Shown here: positions 41,293 through 50,078 of the stretch, piece by piece | Layout: each line of letters opens with the position of its first letter | Position numbering within the stretch: the stretch's first letter is position 1 | NCBI GenBank assembly: GCA_019637435.1 | Contig: JAHBVO010000004.1 | Location: 310,001-374,000, forward strand | Length of the DNA stretch: 64,000 bases | Origin: Candidatus Obscuribacterales bacterium | Lineage (GTDB): Bacteria > Cyanobacteriota > Vampirovibrionia > Obscuribacterales > Obscuribacteraceae | Direction: 5' to 3' | Program-made: the position numbers and the translations under genes | The notes under the pieces: generated by a model | What the model was told of the DNA's origin: nothing | The model's database searches: none | Seen by the model: only the letters and a program-made list of their open reading frames with translations

Positions 41293-42849
41293 ATGACCTC
41301 CCGAAAATTGCGAGTCTGCCTCATATCCCGTGAATATCCACCCGAAACAGGTTTCGGTGGAATCGCCACATTTACTCGTCACCTTGCCCACGGACTGAAA
41401 GAGATCGGTCATGACGTAGTGGTTGTGTCGCTCTCGAAAGACGTGGACAAAGTTATTGACGATGACGGTATCAGTATCCATCGCGTCAGTCTCACATGGA
41501 TTGAAAAAAATTTCGATTCGATGAACGCTTGCATACCCTATAGTCACTACGTTTTGTCTGCGTCTATCTCGATGTGGCGCAGGTTTTTGGAGCTACATCT
41601 GGCGAAGCCGTTTGATGTCGTCGATACTCCGGAACTTCTGTCGGAAGGATTTTTCCAGGCGCTCACTCGGGTATGTCCTCTGGTCATCAGGCTCTACACT
41701 CCGCATTCTAAATTTATCGCGGAACGACTGCACAACGTAACTCCAACATTCGATCATGAGTTTATCGCCGCGCTTGAGCGAGTGGCTATGACTTCAGCCG
41801 ATGTTATAACCTCTCCCAGTCTCGATCTCCGTGATTGGGTGGCTAATGATCTGCATATCGATGCTGAGGAAATCAAAATCGTTCGCAATCCTATCGACCC
41901 GAATGTTTTTACACCGGATGGTGAAAAGCTGCTTCCAAGCACGGAAAAGACTCGAATTCTTTTTGTCGGCCGGCTGGAGGAGCGCAAAGGAATTCAGTAT
42001 TTAGTAGACGCCGTTCCAAAAATTGTCGCGAAAAATAAGAACGTCGAGTTCGTGATAATCGGCGATGACACCAAAAACGCTAAAGGGCAGAGTTCCGAAC
42101 TCGATAAACTCAAAGCGACGATTGAACGTGATGGTACCGGAGCATATTTCCAGTTTATAAACCGCGTACCGCTAAATGATCTTCCCGGATACTATCGCTC
42201 CGCCGATATTTGTGTTGTCCCCTCAGTTTACGACAACTCGCCTTACACTTGTTTGGAAGCGATGTCTTGCGGGCGGCCAGTCATTGGTACTACTGGTGGT
42301 GGTACGAAAGAGTATCTCTCTGCTGAAGAGTCCGGCATCATTGTCGAGCCCAGAGATTCGGATGCTATCGCCCAGGCTATCATCCGTTTGGTTGATGACC
42401 CGGCGCTGCGAGAGCGAATGGCGAAGAAAGCCAGAGAAAGGACTCTGGAACATTTTCAACGGATGGAAATCGCACGTCAAACAGCTGAGCTATATGAGCT
42501 TGCGGAGCAACGTTTCGAAGCAAGTCAGAAGTCCATCGTCTACAAAAAGGCACCGAATGCGGTTGTATACGATGCGCTTTATATGATGAAGACTTTTGAT
42601 ACCATGGTTTTCGATACGCTCTACCGTTTTTCTTATCGCTTTCGAATTATCTATTGGTGGAAGCTACTGAAGAAGCGCCCGGGTTTATTCACGGCAAAGA
42701 TGACGTTGAAGGCTGCGAATATTATGTCGCGTCTCACGGGTTCAAGAATCGGGCGTTTAAACGAGTTTCAAAACTGGTTAACGAGCGAAATTGGCAGAAA
42801 AAGTGTCGATCAAACGCTTGTTTTGATGGACAATTCACCGTCTTCCTAA
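41293..42849 (+). CDS. Family 4 glycosyltransferase with C-terminal extension
   Basis: 518 residues of GT-B fold. The N-domain starts LRVCLISREYPPETGFGGIATF, and the C-domain has TRILFVGRLEERKGIQYLVD, VVPSVYDNSPYTCLEAMSCG and GTTGGGTKEYLSAEESG, with the expected donor-binding Glu. About 90 extra residues at the C-terminus (from VYDALYMMKTFDTMVFD) are helical with aromatic and basic residues and could attach the enzyme to the membrane surface. The ribosome binding site is weak. It is separated from the previous GT4 by 145 bases that contain a 15-base sequence also found upstream of the epimerase gene. Confidence 0.88.
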   Translation: MTSRKLRVCLISREYPPETGFGGIATFTRHLAHGLKEIGHDVVVVSLSKDVDKVIDDDGISIHRVSLTWIEKNFDSMNACIPYSHYVLSASISMWRRFLELHLAKPFDVVDTPELLSEGFFQALTRVCPLVIRLYTPHSKFIAERLHNVTPTFDHEFIAALERVAMTSADVITSPSLDLRDWVANDLHIDAEEIKIVRNPIDPNVFTPDGEKLLPSTEKTRILFVGRLEERKGIQYLVDAVPKIVAKNKNVEFVIIGDDTKNAKGQSSELDKLKATIERDGTGAYFQFINRVPLNDLPGYYRSADICVVPSVYDNSPYTCLEAMSCGRPVIGTTGGGTKEYLSAEESGIIVEPRDSDAIAQAIIRLVDDPALRERMAKKARERTLEHFQRMEIARQTAELYELAEQRFEASQKSIVYKKAPNAVVYDALYMMKTFDTMVFDTLYRFSYRFRIIYWWKLLKKRPGLFTAKMTLKAANIMSRLTGSRIGRLNEFQNWLTSEIGRKSVDQTLVLMDNSPSS

Positions 42850-42862
42850 ATACCCTTCTAAA

Positions 42863-43450
42863 CTACCAGTTTCGAGGGTCGGCCAGCGGTGCTGTTTTAT
42901 TTTCAGCGAATTTATGGAAGAAGAAACCTCGTTCGAGCATCTCGCAGAGAGCGAGACTCCATCTCCATCTTTCGCCTGCGACACGCCACGTGAAGATAAA
43001 GAAGCCTGTTCTGTCCGAGCCGTAGTTGCAGTGCACGAAAACCGGTCCAGCACCGTCGCGCGCGTTCTCGACAATGTGTTTGAACGCAACCAGCTGTTCG
43101 CTTGTGGGCAAGTTTCGCACCGGCATATTTATGTAGTTGAAACCCATCGCTCTGGCTGTAATTTGTTCGCCGATTACCGGTGGCGTATTCGCTTCACGAA
43201 GATCTACGATGGTCTTCACTCCATGCTGTTTCAGCCACTCCATGCCCCATGGCGTCGGCAGAGCTCCTCGGTAAAGGTAACTTGAAACTGCCTCGAAATT
43301 TGGAATTTCGCGAGCCTCCGGCGGGTCAGTCAATGCAAGATTTCGCGTGGTGCTACGCAGTGATGTGTGTTCATAAAACGCCGCAAAAACTACGACCAAT
43401 GCCAAAATGACAGAAATCAACATGGGTCTGTAGGGCTTTCCGAACTGCAT
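42863..43450 (-). CDS. Membrane-anchored dual-specificity protein phosphatase
   Basis: About 195 residues from the internal ATG (an in-frame TTG at 43483 is an alternative start). One N-terminal membrane anchor (LISVILALVVVFAAFYEH) is followed by a phosphatase domain: LYRGALPTPWGMEWLKQHGV with KTIVDLREANTPPV, and the P-loop VHCNYGSDRTGFF with catalytic Cys (C141 from this start) and Arg (R147). This is the atypical DSP/Siw14-like group. It could dephosphorylate proteins or inositol/lipid phosphates, so the substrate is unproven. It lies downstream of the LRR kinase gene on the same strand, a suggestive kinase-phosphatase pair. Start choice is uncertain. Confidence 0.82.
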   Translation of the reverse strand: MQFGKPYRPMLISVILALVVVFAAFYEHTSLRSTTRNLALTDPPEAREIPNFEAVSSYLYRGALPTPWGMEWLKQHGVKTIVDLREANTPPVIGEQITARAMGFNYINMPVRNLPTSEQLVAFKHIVENARDGAGPVFVHCNYGSDRTGFFIFTWRVAGERWRWSLALCEMLERGFFFHKFAENKTAPLADPRNW

Positions 43451-43538
43451 TTTGTGGCGGTTATTTCCGAAGACAGTTAACAATACCGTTTCTGTTCCAC
43501 TCTAGCGTGACAGATCGCCCGTTGACTGAAAAAGTATT

Positions 43539-45614
43539 TTAGCTGCCGGGCAAGAATAGATTCGATGCTCTGGTTAAGGGGTCCGCCCTACCTGACATTA
43601 GCAAGCCTACATTTAGTTCTTCACTCAGTTTCTCCATTTCAGCCAGGCTTATTGCTGTTTCTCCAACAACGATTCTCAGGCGAGGACGGTTTCTAAAAAA
43701 CTGAATACATGCCGGAGTGACCTTAGGATTGTTCGAGACTTCCAGCAGATTCAGAGATTCGATTTCGGATAGAACTTTCATTTTCCTCGCATCTAATGAG
43801 GTATCTTGAAGTCTGAGCTCTTCCAGCCCGTTCAGCCCTTTGAGCTTTCGTAGTGCAGTGGAAGTGAACGGGCCATTCCCTTTCAAACCAAGAGCCTTGA
43901 GCGACTTTATCGATGAAATCCAATTGATATCCTGATCCTGGAGAGAGGTTTCTTCCATATAAAGGCTGGTGAGGTGCTTCAGCTTAGCAATATTTTTTCG
44001 CTCCGCGTAGGAGAAGTCTTTGTTACCGTTCAAATGCAGAACGTTCAAGTTTTTGCAGGCAAGTACATTGCTGAGATCCTGGTCCTGCAAGCGACATTTG
44101 TAGATTTGCAAATTGACCAGGCCTGGAATGTTCTTCAAATGACCTAGTGCGTCGGTCGATAGATTTTGTTCAACGAATTTGAGTTCTGTGAGCTGCTCAA
44201 GCGAGCAAATGCGTTGTTGCAAATCGGAAGGAATGACTGCATGCTGAAACCGCAATTGGGTTATGCGATCTGTATCCTCAAGGAGACTTACAATCGCTGG
44301 AGTTATTGTTGTCTCATACACTCTTATATGAAAGGCGTCGGGTTTTTCAAGCAGGCTTTGCTTTAGATCCTTTTCTGTCGAGTTTACCGTCAGCGTGAAA
44401 TAGTCTTTGGGTTTTAGCCCTCTGGCCTTCTCATACTCTATGTCCATTGTCTGATCTACGAAATTTGCCGGTACAAAATTGATCGGGCTGGAATTGTTGT
44501 CCAGGTGCCGGACCTGTGCTGATCTCTTAATGGTCTTACCGGCCGTGTCTCTTTCCTGAAGAATTTGCGCTCCGATCGCCAGAGCAACAATTACAATCAT
44601 GCATGCTGATATTCCAAATAGCCAGGTCTGTTTGATACCAAATATGGTTCTACTCTCTTCCGCGGCAACTTCGATCGGATTCGCTGCAAGCGAGGATTGA
44701 AAAGGTTCAAAATCAATGGCTTCTATCGCATGTTTGACGTCTGTCATGCTGGCGTATCTTTCAAATTTGTCCTTGGCTAGCATCTTGTTGATGATGCTGT
44801 CGATTTCATCTGGAAGATTTGCCGCGGTGTTTGCCGAGGCAGATGGAATGGGCTCAGATAGCTGCATGTTTATCGTAGCCAGAGCACTGTCTCCCTCGTA
44901 AGGAGGTTGGCCCGTTAACATCCAATAGAGTATGCAGCCCAGTGAATAAACATCGGTGCGCGAATCCAGCTGCTCTCCTCTCGCTTGCTCGGGACTCATG
45001 CATGGTGGGCTGCCTATAATTTGTCCAGTCAGAGTAAGCATGCCTTGCTGGCGATCGTCTTGGATCTTGGCAATGCCGAAATCCAAGATCAAGGCTTTAT
45101 CACCCACGCCCGTTTTCGCAAGCATGATATTTCCGGGTTTCAAATCACGATGAATGATGCCTTTCTGATGCGCATGATTCATGCCTTCGGCTATTTGCAG
45201 GGTGATGATGAGCGCGTCTGCAACGTTCAGTCCGTGTTCTCGCTCGATGCGCTGCTGAAGCGATTCTCCATTCACCCACTCCATCACCATGTATGGTTGT
45301 CTGGAGGAAAGTAATCCAAAATCGAGAACGCAAAGAATAGATGGATGTTTCAACTGGCTTGCGGCGCGCGCCTCTTGTTGAAACCGCAGTACGAAGTGGT
45401 TGTCAGACAATTCGCGATTTAGTAATTTCACGGCCACATCGCGATCGAGGATTTTGTCGTGCGCTTTGAAAACTCGTCCCATTCCGCCCTGACCGAGTTT
45501 GCTTAAAATAGTATATCGATCGGCTATAGAAGTAATTTCTTCTTCAGCCTCACTGGCAAACGCAGCCAGCGGATCGCTCAATGGAGATGTTGGAGTATCG
45601 TTGGCTTTCGTCAC
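43539..45614 (-). CDS. Ser/Thr protein kinase with leucine-rich-repeat tail
   Basis: A Hanks-type (PknB/Stk-like) kinase of 691 residues. Start GTG with AGGGG eight bases upstream. The kinase domain (about 33-300) shows GQGGMGRVFKAHDK, the ATP Lys in DVAVKLLNREL, IHRDLKPGNIML, DFGIAKIQDD, and SPEQARGEQLDSRTDVYSLG. One membrane helix (about 331-352, LFGISACMIVIVALAIGAQI) separates it from a 330-residue tail of leucine-rich repeats (LKNIPGLVNLQIYKCRLQDQ, LKHLTSLYMEETSLQDQD, LKGLNGLEELRLQDTSLDAR). The repeats would be exported and could sense or bind an external ligand, but direction of the anchor is inferred. A phosphatase gene follows. Confidence 0.93.
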   Translation of the reverse strand: MTKANDTPTSPLSDPLAAFASEAEEEITSIADRYTILSKLGQGGMGRVFKAHDKILDRDVAVKLLNRELSDNHFVLRFQQEARAASQLKHPSILCVLDFGLLSSRQPYMVMEWVNGESLQQRIEREHGLNVADALIITLQIAEGMNHAHQKGIIHRDLKPGNIMLAKTGVGDKALILDFGIAKIQDDRQQGMLTLTGQIIGSPPCMSPEQARGEQLDSRTDVYSLGCILYWMLTGQPPYEGDSALATINMQLSEPIPSASANTAANLPDEIDSIINKMLAKDKFERYASMTDVKHAIEAIDFEPFQSSLAANPIEVAAEESRTIFGIKQTWLFGISACMIVIVALAIGAQILQERDTAGKTIKRSAQVRHLDNNSSPINFVPANFVDQTMDIEYEKARGLKPKDYFTLTVNSTEKDLKQSLLEKPDAFHIRVYETTITPAIVSLLEDTDRITQLRFQHAVIPSDLQQRICSLEQLTELKFVEQNLSTDALGHLKNIPGLVNLQIYKCRLQDQDLSNVLACKNLNVLHLNGNKDFSYAERKNIAKLKHLTSLYMEETSLQDQDINWISSIKSLKALGLKGNGPFTSTALRKLKGLNGLEELRLQDTSLDARKMKVLSEIESLNLLEVSNNPKVTPACIQFFRNRPRLRIVVGETAISLAEMEKLSEELNVGLLMSGRADPLTRASNLFLPGS

Positions 45615-45780
45615 TAAAATGCCCCTTATCTATTTTCGGTATACCCTCGCGAAAGTTTTTTCCTCTTGGTTACGCTGTTTTTAAGAACAATTCCATCGAA
45701 CTGGTGATATTTTTATATACGCGTTGATTTAAGCAACCAAAACTATTGGCGCGGCTTGCGCGTGTCACAAGAGAGTTTCA

Positions 45781-46509
45781 GTGATAAATAGTAAAAGCGT
45801 TTTGGCTGTAGTGTCCGCGATAGGCGGTTGTAAAACTTTGGCGCGTCGCGATTCTCGAATGCTCGGCGGAAAGCCGCTTTTCGCCTGGTCTGTGAATACT
45901 GCTAAAAATTCTCGCTCGGTTGACAGAATTGTAGTAGTGACTGATGACAATGAGGTCAGAAGCTACTCTCAGGCTATCGGTGCAACGGTTATCGCAGTTC
46001 CGCCGGAAAAGGAAACAGGCATGGATAGGGCGTCATTCGCTATTGCCGTCGCTCTGCGCGAGTTTGCGCAGTATGATATGGTCGCGGTGATCGATGCCGG
46101 AGCACCGCTCATACTGGGCTCTGACCTGGACGGCGTTCTCGAAGTTTCCCTGCGAAATCACGGAACGCCAGTTGTCACCGTTTCAGAGACTCGTTTAAGT
46201 CCCGCATCTCTGGTAGTTCTGGACACAAGTCGCAAGATGCGAAAGGTTTTTGGCAATCAAGATCCAGTACCTCCGAATACGCGCATTTATACTACGAGCA
46301 GCGCTATTTCAGCATCCGCAGTCGGGTATGTGCAAACTCATGGTACGTTTCTGACCGAGGATACGCACGCATTTTTACTTGCACCGGAACGATCGCTCAT
46401 TGTCGAATCTAAGGCTGATCTGGTAGTAGCCGAGGGGTTTCTAAAGCTTACGGGGCCCGGTTCTGAGTTGATGCCGTTCAACTCCAGTGTCAGTTCAATC
46501 AGCCAATAA
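45781..46509 (+). CDS. Cytidylyltransferase-like protein (NeuA/KdsB group)
   Basis: Transfers CMP to a sugar acid such as sialic acid or Kdo in the close relatives. 242 residues. Start GTG with GAGAG upstream. The N-terminus reads VLAVVSAIGGCKTLARRDSR then MLGGKPLFAWSV, which aligns with the family start but lacks the usual R-x-P-G-K loop, so substrate or activity may have changed. DRIVVVTDDNEVRSYSQAIG and the acidic DAGAPLILGSDLDGVLE follow. PNTRIYTTSSAISASAVGY and LVESKADLVVAEGFLKL complete the length. It could also be a specialised or inactive homologue. It lies divergent from the kinase and before the DUF4388 gene. Confidence 0.72.
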   Translation: MINSKSVLAVVSAIGGCKTLARRDSRMLGGKPLFAWSVNTAKNSRSVDRIVVVTDDNEVRSYSQAIGATVIAVPPEKETGMDRASFAIAVALREFAQYDMVAVIDAGAPLILGSDLDGVLEVSLRNHGTPVVTVSETRLSPASLVVLDTSRKMRKVFGNQDPVPPNTRIYTTSSAISASAVGYVQTHGTFLTEDTHAFLLAPERSLIVESKADLVVAEGFLKLTGPGSELMPFNSSVSSISQ

Positions 46510-46830
46510 ATCGGCTCCAGTAAATTGAATGTGATACTACAGACGGTGCTTTGCCCTGTCTGTCCGATCTTCTGTGAATTTAGGGGGAGCGCAATTAGGT
46601 TTCCGCCCAAAGCCACGAGCGTCTTTTATTGTCACGAAATGGAATGTAAATCGGTAAAAAGTTGTCCGATTTGCCCTTTGCCATTATGCTAATTTGGCTC
46701 AGATAAATAAACTTGGGCCGGCTTTACTGTTTTATGGAAAAGAGTCCTGGGTTTATCTAATAAAGCTACTTACTATGCGCGAGATGACGGCGAGCGGTAA
46801 AACAAGCCGTGGAGCCACATAAGACCCAAA
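46510..46830. other. Intergenic region before the DUF4388 gene
   Basis: No supported gene. It holds a hairpin with ACAGAC/GTCTGT arms near 46544-46568, a second inverted repeat with seven-base arms AAATCGG/CCGATTT (46648-46672), and a candidate plus-strand promoter. The leader from that promoter to the next gene would be about 130 bases. Confidence 0.4.
46662..46690 (+). promoter_or_regulatory. Candidate promoter of the DUF4388 gene
   Basis: TTGTCC (46662-46667, 4 of 6) and TATGCT (46685-46690, 4 of 6) are spaced by 17 bases. The -35 overlaps the right arm of an inverted repeat. The score is modest. Confidence 0.3.
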
Positions 46831-48849
46831 ATGTTCGGTAGAGGCAAGCAATCACAACAACCAGGCAAGATAAGGCTGCCCAAACAGGCAGTCTTCCCTG
46901 ACATGAACGCTCTGAAGAATCTGTATGAGCAGGCTCAGGTAAATCGTCCCCAGGAAGTTGAGCTCATGTGGTCGGTGCCCGGGACTTATAAGACGTATTG
47001 TTTGCTGATCAAGTTCGATAAAGTTACGCCCCATCCGTTGTGGAATCTCTGGGAAGATGATGGGCGCCAATCGAAGCTGGTAAGCAAATTCGAAACCAGC
47101 GATTTGAACCTGATTATGGACGTGGTCATGATGCTTGAAACCCAAACAGGTGCAAGCGCGGGTGGTGCCACAGGCGGCTTTGCTCCATCGGGTGGAACTG
47201 GTAGTTTTCCGCCGGTCGGCGGCACTGGAAACTTTCCGCCGGTTAACGTCGAACGGTCAATTCCTCCGCGAAACAATCCGCAAGTAGGAAACTACCCTAA
47301 CGCCAATCAGCAGCAGATGACCGGCTCGCAGTCACCTTTTCAGCAGTCGGGTCAATACAGTCAGTACACGCAATCAGGTCAGTATCAGCAGTCCGGGCAG
47401 TACGGTGGTATGGATCCGGGCACAGGCGCGATACCGCCCGCGCTAAAGTCGACCGGCGGATATCAGACAATTCAGAATCCGCGGAGAACCGGAAGCCATC
47501 AAGCTCTAGGAACCACCGGCACCAACAGGATAGTACCGGGAGCGGGCGATAATAATTATCGCGGCACTCCCGTGATCAGTGGCGCAGGCGGTGGTGTCGA
47601 AGACACTTTTCCTAAACAGTCAACGCTATCAGGCCTGCCTGAAGGCAGTTTGCCCGCGGACTTCTATTCGGACAACCCGGCGGTCCCCGGAGGGGCTGGT
47701 AAGGCTCCGGTCGCGGCATTGGAAGGGAATCTTCGAAAGACGAAAATTGCCGATGTGCTCACGAATATTGGAATGAATAAAGTGACCGGAATGCTCGAAG
47801 TTATTTCTGACGCTTCGATAGCGCAGGTTTACTTCGTGGATGGAACTCCGAAGCACGCTCAGGCGGGTGCTTCTCGCGGTGACGCGGCAATCAAAGAAGT
47901 CGTCACCTGGCGCAAAGGCGATTATAAGTTTCATCCTAAAAAAGTTACGGATATGACTTCCTGTGAAAAGAGCCTGCAGGTCTCGATCATGGAAGGTACC
48001 GCTTTGCTGGAACAGCTCAGACATCTCGAAGCGGCAGGGCTGGTTTATGAATCACAGCTCGTCCTCAAGCAGAAAAATCTTGGCGACACCGAACTCAAGC
48101 TGATGCTGTCTAAAGGACATCCGCTCGATTTTGAATGGCAGAAGCAGATCTATGAAATGCTCAAAAAGAAGCGCACTTTCACAGATCTATTGCGGGACAG
48201 ACCTATGGATATGGCGCAGTGGGCGCCGCTTTTGTTCAATTTCCTATACTGCGGGATTATGGACATCAAAGAGCCTGCCTCTGCCAGGGGCGGTGCGCTC
48301 GACTTCCTGGGTGAAGGAAAACAGACTGTTCAAGCGCTTCGGTACAACTTTATCAGACCGGACACTGGCATACTCTCGTGGGAAGCGATGCTTTATTACA
48401 TGGAATACGAGTATTATCGCTTCGAGGCTTACAGCTGGCCGCTGTCATTCATCATGTTCGAGATGAACAAGCGCCGCGCTGATATGGGCTATGGCGTGGA
48501 TGCTCTGCCACCGCATGTGATCAACGCCGCGGCTCTAAGAATTGAACTTGTTAAGCGCCCGCTCGATAGTCTCGGTCACTTCGAAAGCACCGAATATGGT
48601 CTTCTTCTGCCGAATACCAGACCGTCTCAGGCTGCATTCGTCGCCAACAGAATTCTCGATGCGCTGACTACCACACCACTGGCGCCGGATGTCGACCGGC
48701 GAAACCTATTGCTGTCTTTCGGTGTTGCCGGGCTGCCGTCTGATGGTGATGATGTGCTGAGCTTGATTGAAGCTGCCCGGACCGCGAAAAACGAAGCAAG
48801 AGAGGGAACCTTCCCGATCGTTCTGTCGAGAAGCCGTAAGAGAGACTGA
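46831..48849 (+). CDS. DUF4388 protein with degenerate GGDEF-like domain
   Basis: 672 residues. The N-terminal 105 residues form an unrecognised domain. Residues about 105-290 are low-complexity (Gly/Pro/Gln/Ser, with GGTGSFPPVG-type repeats). A DUF4388-like domain follows (about 297-400, LEGNLRKTKIADVLTNIGMN and VYFVDGTPKHAQAG). The C-terminal part (about 505-665) follows GGDEF topology (SWPLSFIMFEMNKRRADMGY, FGVAGLPSDGDDVLSLIEAA), but the signature GGDEF is replaced by FESTEYG, so it should not make c-di-GMP. No close Shine-Dalgarno is seen. The stop overlaps the next ATG (TGATG), coupling it to the MshEN-like protein. Confidence 0.78.
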   Translation: MFGRGKQSQQPGKIRLPKQAVFPDMNALKNLYEQAQVNRPQEVELMWSVPGTYKTYCLLIKFDKVTPHPLWNLWEDDGRQSKLVSKFETSDLNLIMDVVMMLETQTGASAGGATGGFAPSGGTGSFPPVGGTGNFPPVNVERSIPPRNNPQVGNYPNANQQQMTGSQSPFQQSGQYSQYTQSGQYQQSGQYGGMDPGTGAIPPALKSTGGYQTIQNPRRTGSHQALGTTGTNRIVPGAGDNNYRGTPVISGAGGGVEDTFPKQSTLSGLPEGSLPADFYSDNPAVPGGAGKAPVAALEGNLRKTKIADVLTNIGMNKVTGMLEVISDASIAQVYFVDGTPKHAQAGASRGDAAIKEVVTWRKGDYKFHPKKVTDMTSCEKSLQVSIMEGTALLEQLRHLEAAGLVYESQLVLKQKNLGDTELKLMLSKGHPLDFEWQKQIYEMLKKKRTFTDLLRDRPMDMAQWAPLLFNFLYCGIMDIKEPASARGGALDFLGEGKQTVQALRYNFIRPDTGILSWEAMLYYMEYEYYRFEAYSWPLSFIMFEMNKRRADMGYGVDALPPHVINAAALRIELVKRPLDSLGHFESTEYGLLLPNTRPSQAAFVANRILDALTTTPLAPDVDRRNLLLSFGVAGLPSDGDDVLSLIEAARTAKNEAREGTFPIVLSRSRKRD

Positions 48850-50057
48850 TGACGCAAGAAGCGCCAGCCGATATTCAGTTAGGCGAATTATTGATTCGAG
48901 GCGGATTGCTCGGTCCCGAGCAGTTTGAGGCGGCTTACCGCCTGTCATTCAAAATGAGGTTGCCGATTGGACGTGTGTTGACGATGCACGGTCACGTAAC
49001 CGAAGAGCAGCTGCGCGCTGCGCTGGAGATTCAGGCTCGCATCCGTGATGGATTGATACCGTTTGAGCATGCGATCACGGCACTGCTGATGGTGTCACAA
49101 GAAGGCCTGCCGCTTGAAACAGCGCTCAACAGATCCGGTCCGGTTGCGATGCCTACTCAGGTGCCAACTCACAATCGGCTCGGCGAAATTTTGACTTCGG
49201 CAGGGATCGCATCGCAGCCGCTCGTCGATCAGGGGATGGTGACGAGCGCTGAGACTGGCTTGCCACTTGGTTTGGTGCTGTTGAATAGAGGTGTTATCAC
49301 TCGTGCATCCTTGAACTCTGCTCTTGCTGCTCAACGGCTCATCCGCGAAGGGAAGGTCGAGAGAGAGGCGGTTTTGTATGCTTTGAAGCTGGCGCGATTG
49401 CGGTCAATTTCTCTTGAGCAGTCATTGAAGGAGACGGGACAATTTGCCAACCTTGCGCCTAAATTCGGTATTGGTGAGCTTTTTGTCATGGCAGGAGCGG
49501 TGTCCGAGAGTCAATTGCTGACTGCGCATGAGATAGAAGCCACACACGATAAGGAACTGGATGAGGTCTTTGTCGAACTTGGTTACGCCTCAAAACCGTG
49601 TATCAAAGCGGCTAAGCACATCCTCAAAATGATCGAGAGCGGTGTGCTTTTCGAGGATCAAGCTGCCCAAATAATCTCAAAGGTACAGTACGCCTCGTCT
49701 AATGAAGAACTCCAACGAGTTCTTTCTCTGATCGACGAAGATCCAGGTGCGATTTTCGAAGAGCGCCAGCCAATAGAAATAACCGACATTTTGAAAAAGG
49801 CAGGATTGATATCCGATAAAGATTTGCAAATTGCGACTGCACTGGCGCTCGCCAACAAGGTGCCGCTTATGAAGACTCTGTTCGACGCGCGATTAATCGA
49901 CGAGCAAGTTTTAGAGCATGCGACACATTTGAAAAATTATCTTGACCACGATTTACTCAAGCTGGAGCAAGCCACAATCGTGATGGCGTATTGTCTCGAA
50001 AACAATATGACTGTTGAAGAAACTTTGGACACTTTTGGCTGGACTGCGCCACAATAG
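48849..50057 (+). CDS. Four-repeat MshEN-like (GspE N-terminal) protein
   Basis: 402 residues built from four repeats of about 52 residues, at about 10-62, 110-162, 205-258 and 305-358, with the pattern LGELLIRGGLLGPEQFEAAY...LTMHGHVTEEQLRAAL. This resembles the N-terminal domain of type II secretion/pilus ATPases, called MshEN when it binds c-di-GMP. There is no ATPase domain, no membrane segment and no signal peptide, so it is a stand-alone ligand-binding or scaffold protein. Conservation of the MshEN ligand-binding residues is partial. Translation is coupled to the DUF4388/GGDEF-like gene. Confidence 0.75.
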   Translation: MTQEAPADIQLGELLIRGGLLGPEQFEAAYRLSFKMRLPIGRVLTMHGHVTEEQLRAALEIQARIRDGLIPFEHAITALLMVSQEGLPLETALNRSGPVAMPTQVPTHNRLGEILTSAGIASQPLVDQGMVTSAETGLPLGLVLLNRGVITRASLNSALAAQRLIREGKVEREAVLYALKLARLRSISLEQSLKETGQFANLAPKFGIGELFVMAGAVSESQLLTAHEIEATHDKELDEVFVELGYASKPCIKAAKHILKMIESGVLFEDQAAQIISKVQYASSNEELQRVLSLIDEDPGAIFEERQPIEITDILKKAGLISDKDLQIATALALANKVPLMKTLFDARLIDEQVLEHATHLKNYLDHDLLKLEQATIVMAYCLENNMTVEETLDTFGWTAPQ

Positions 50058-50078
50058 CCGCTGGAGGGTAAACCGAAA

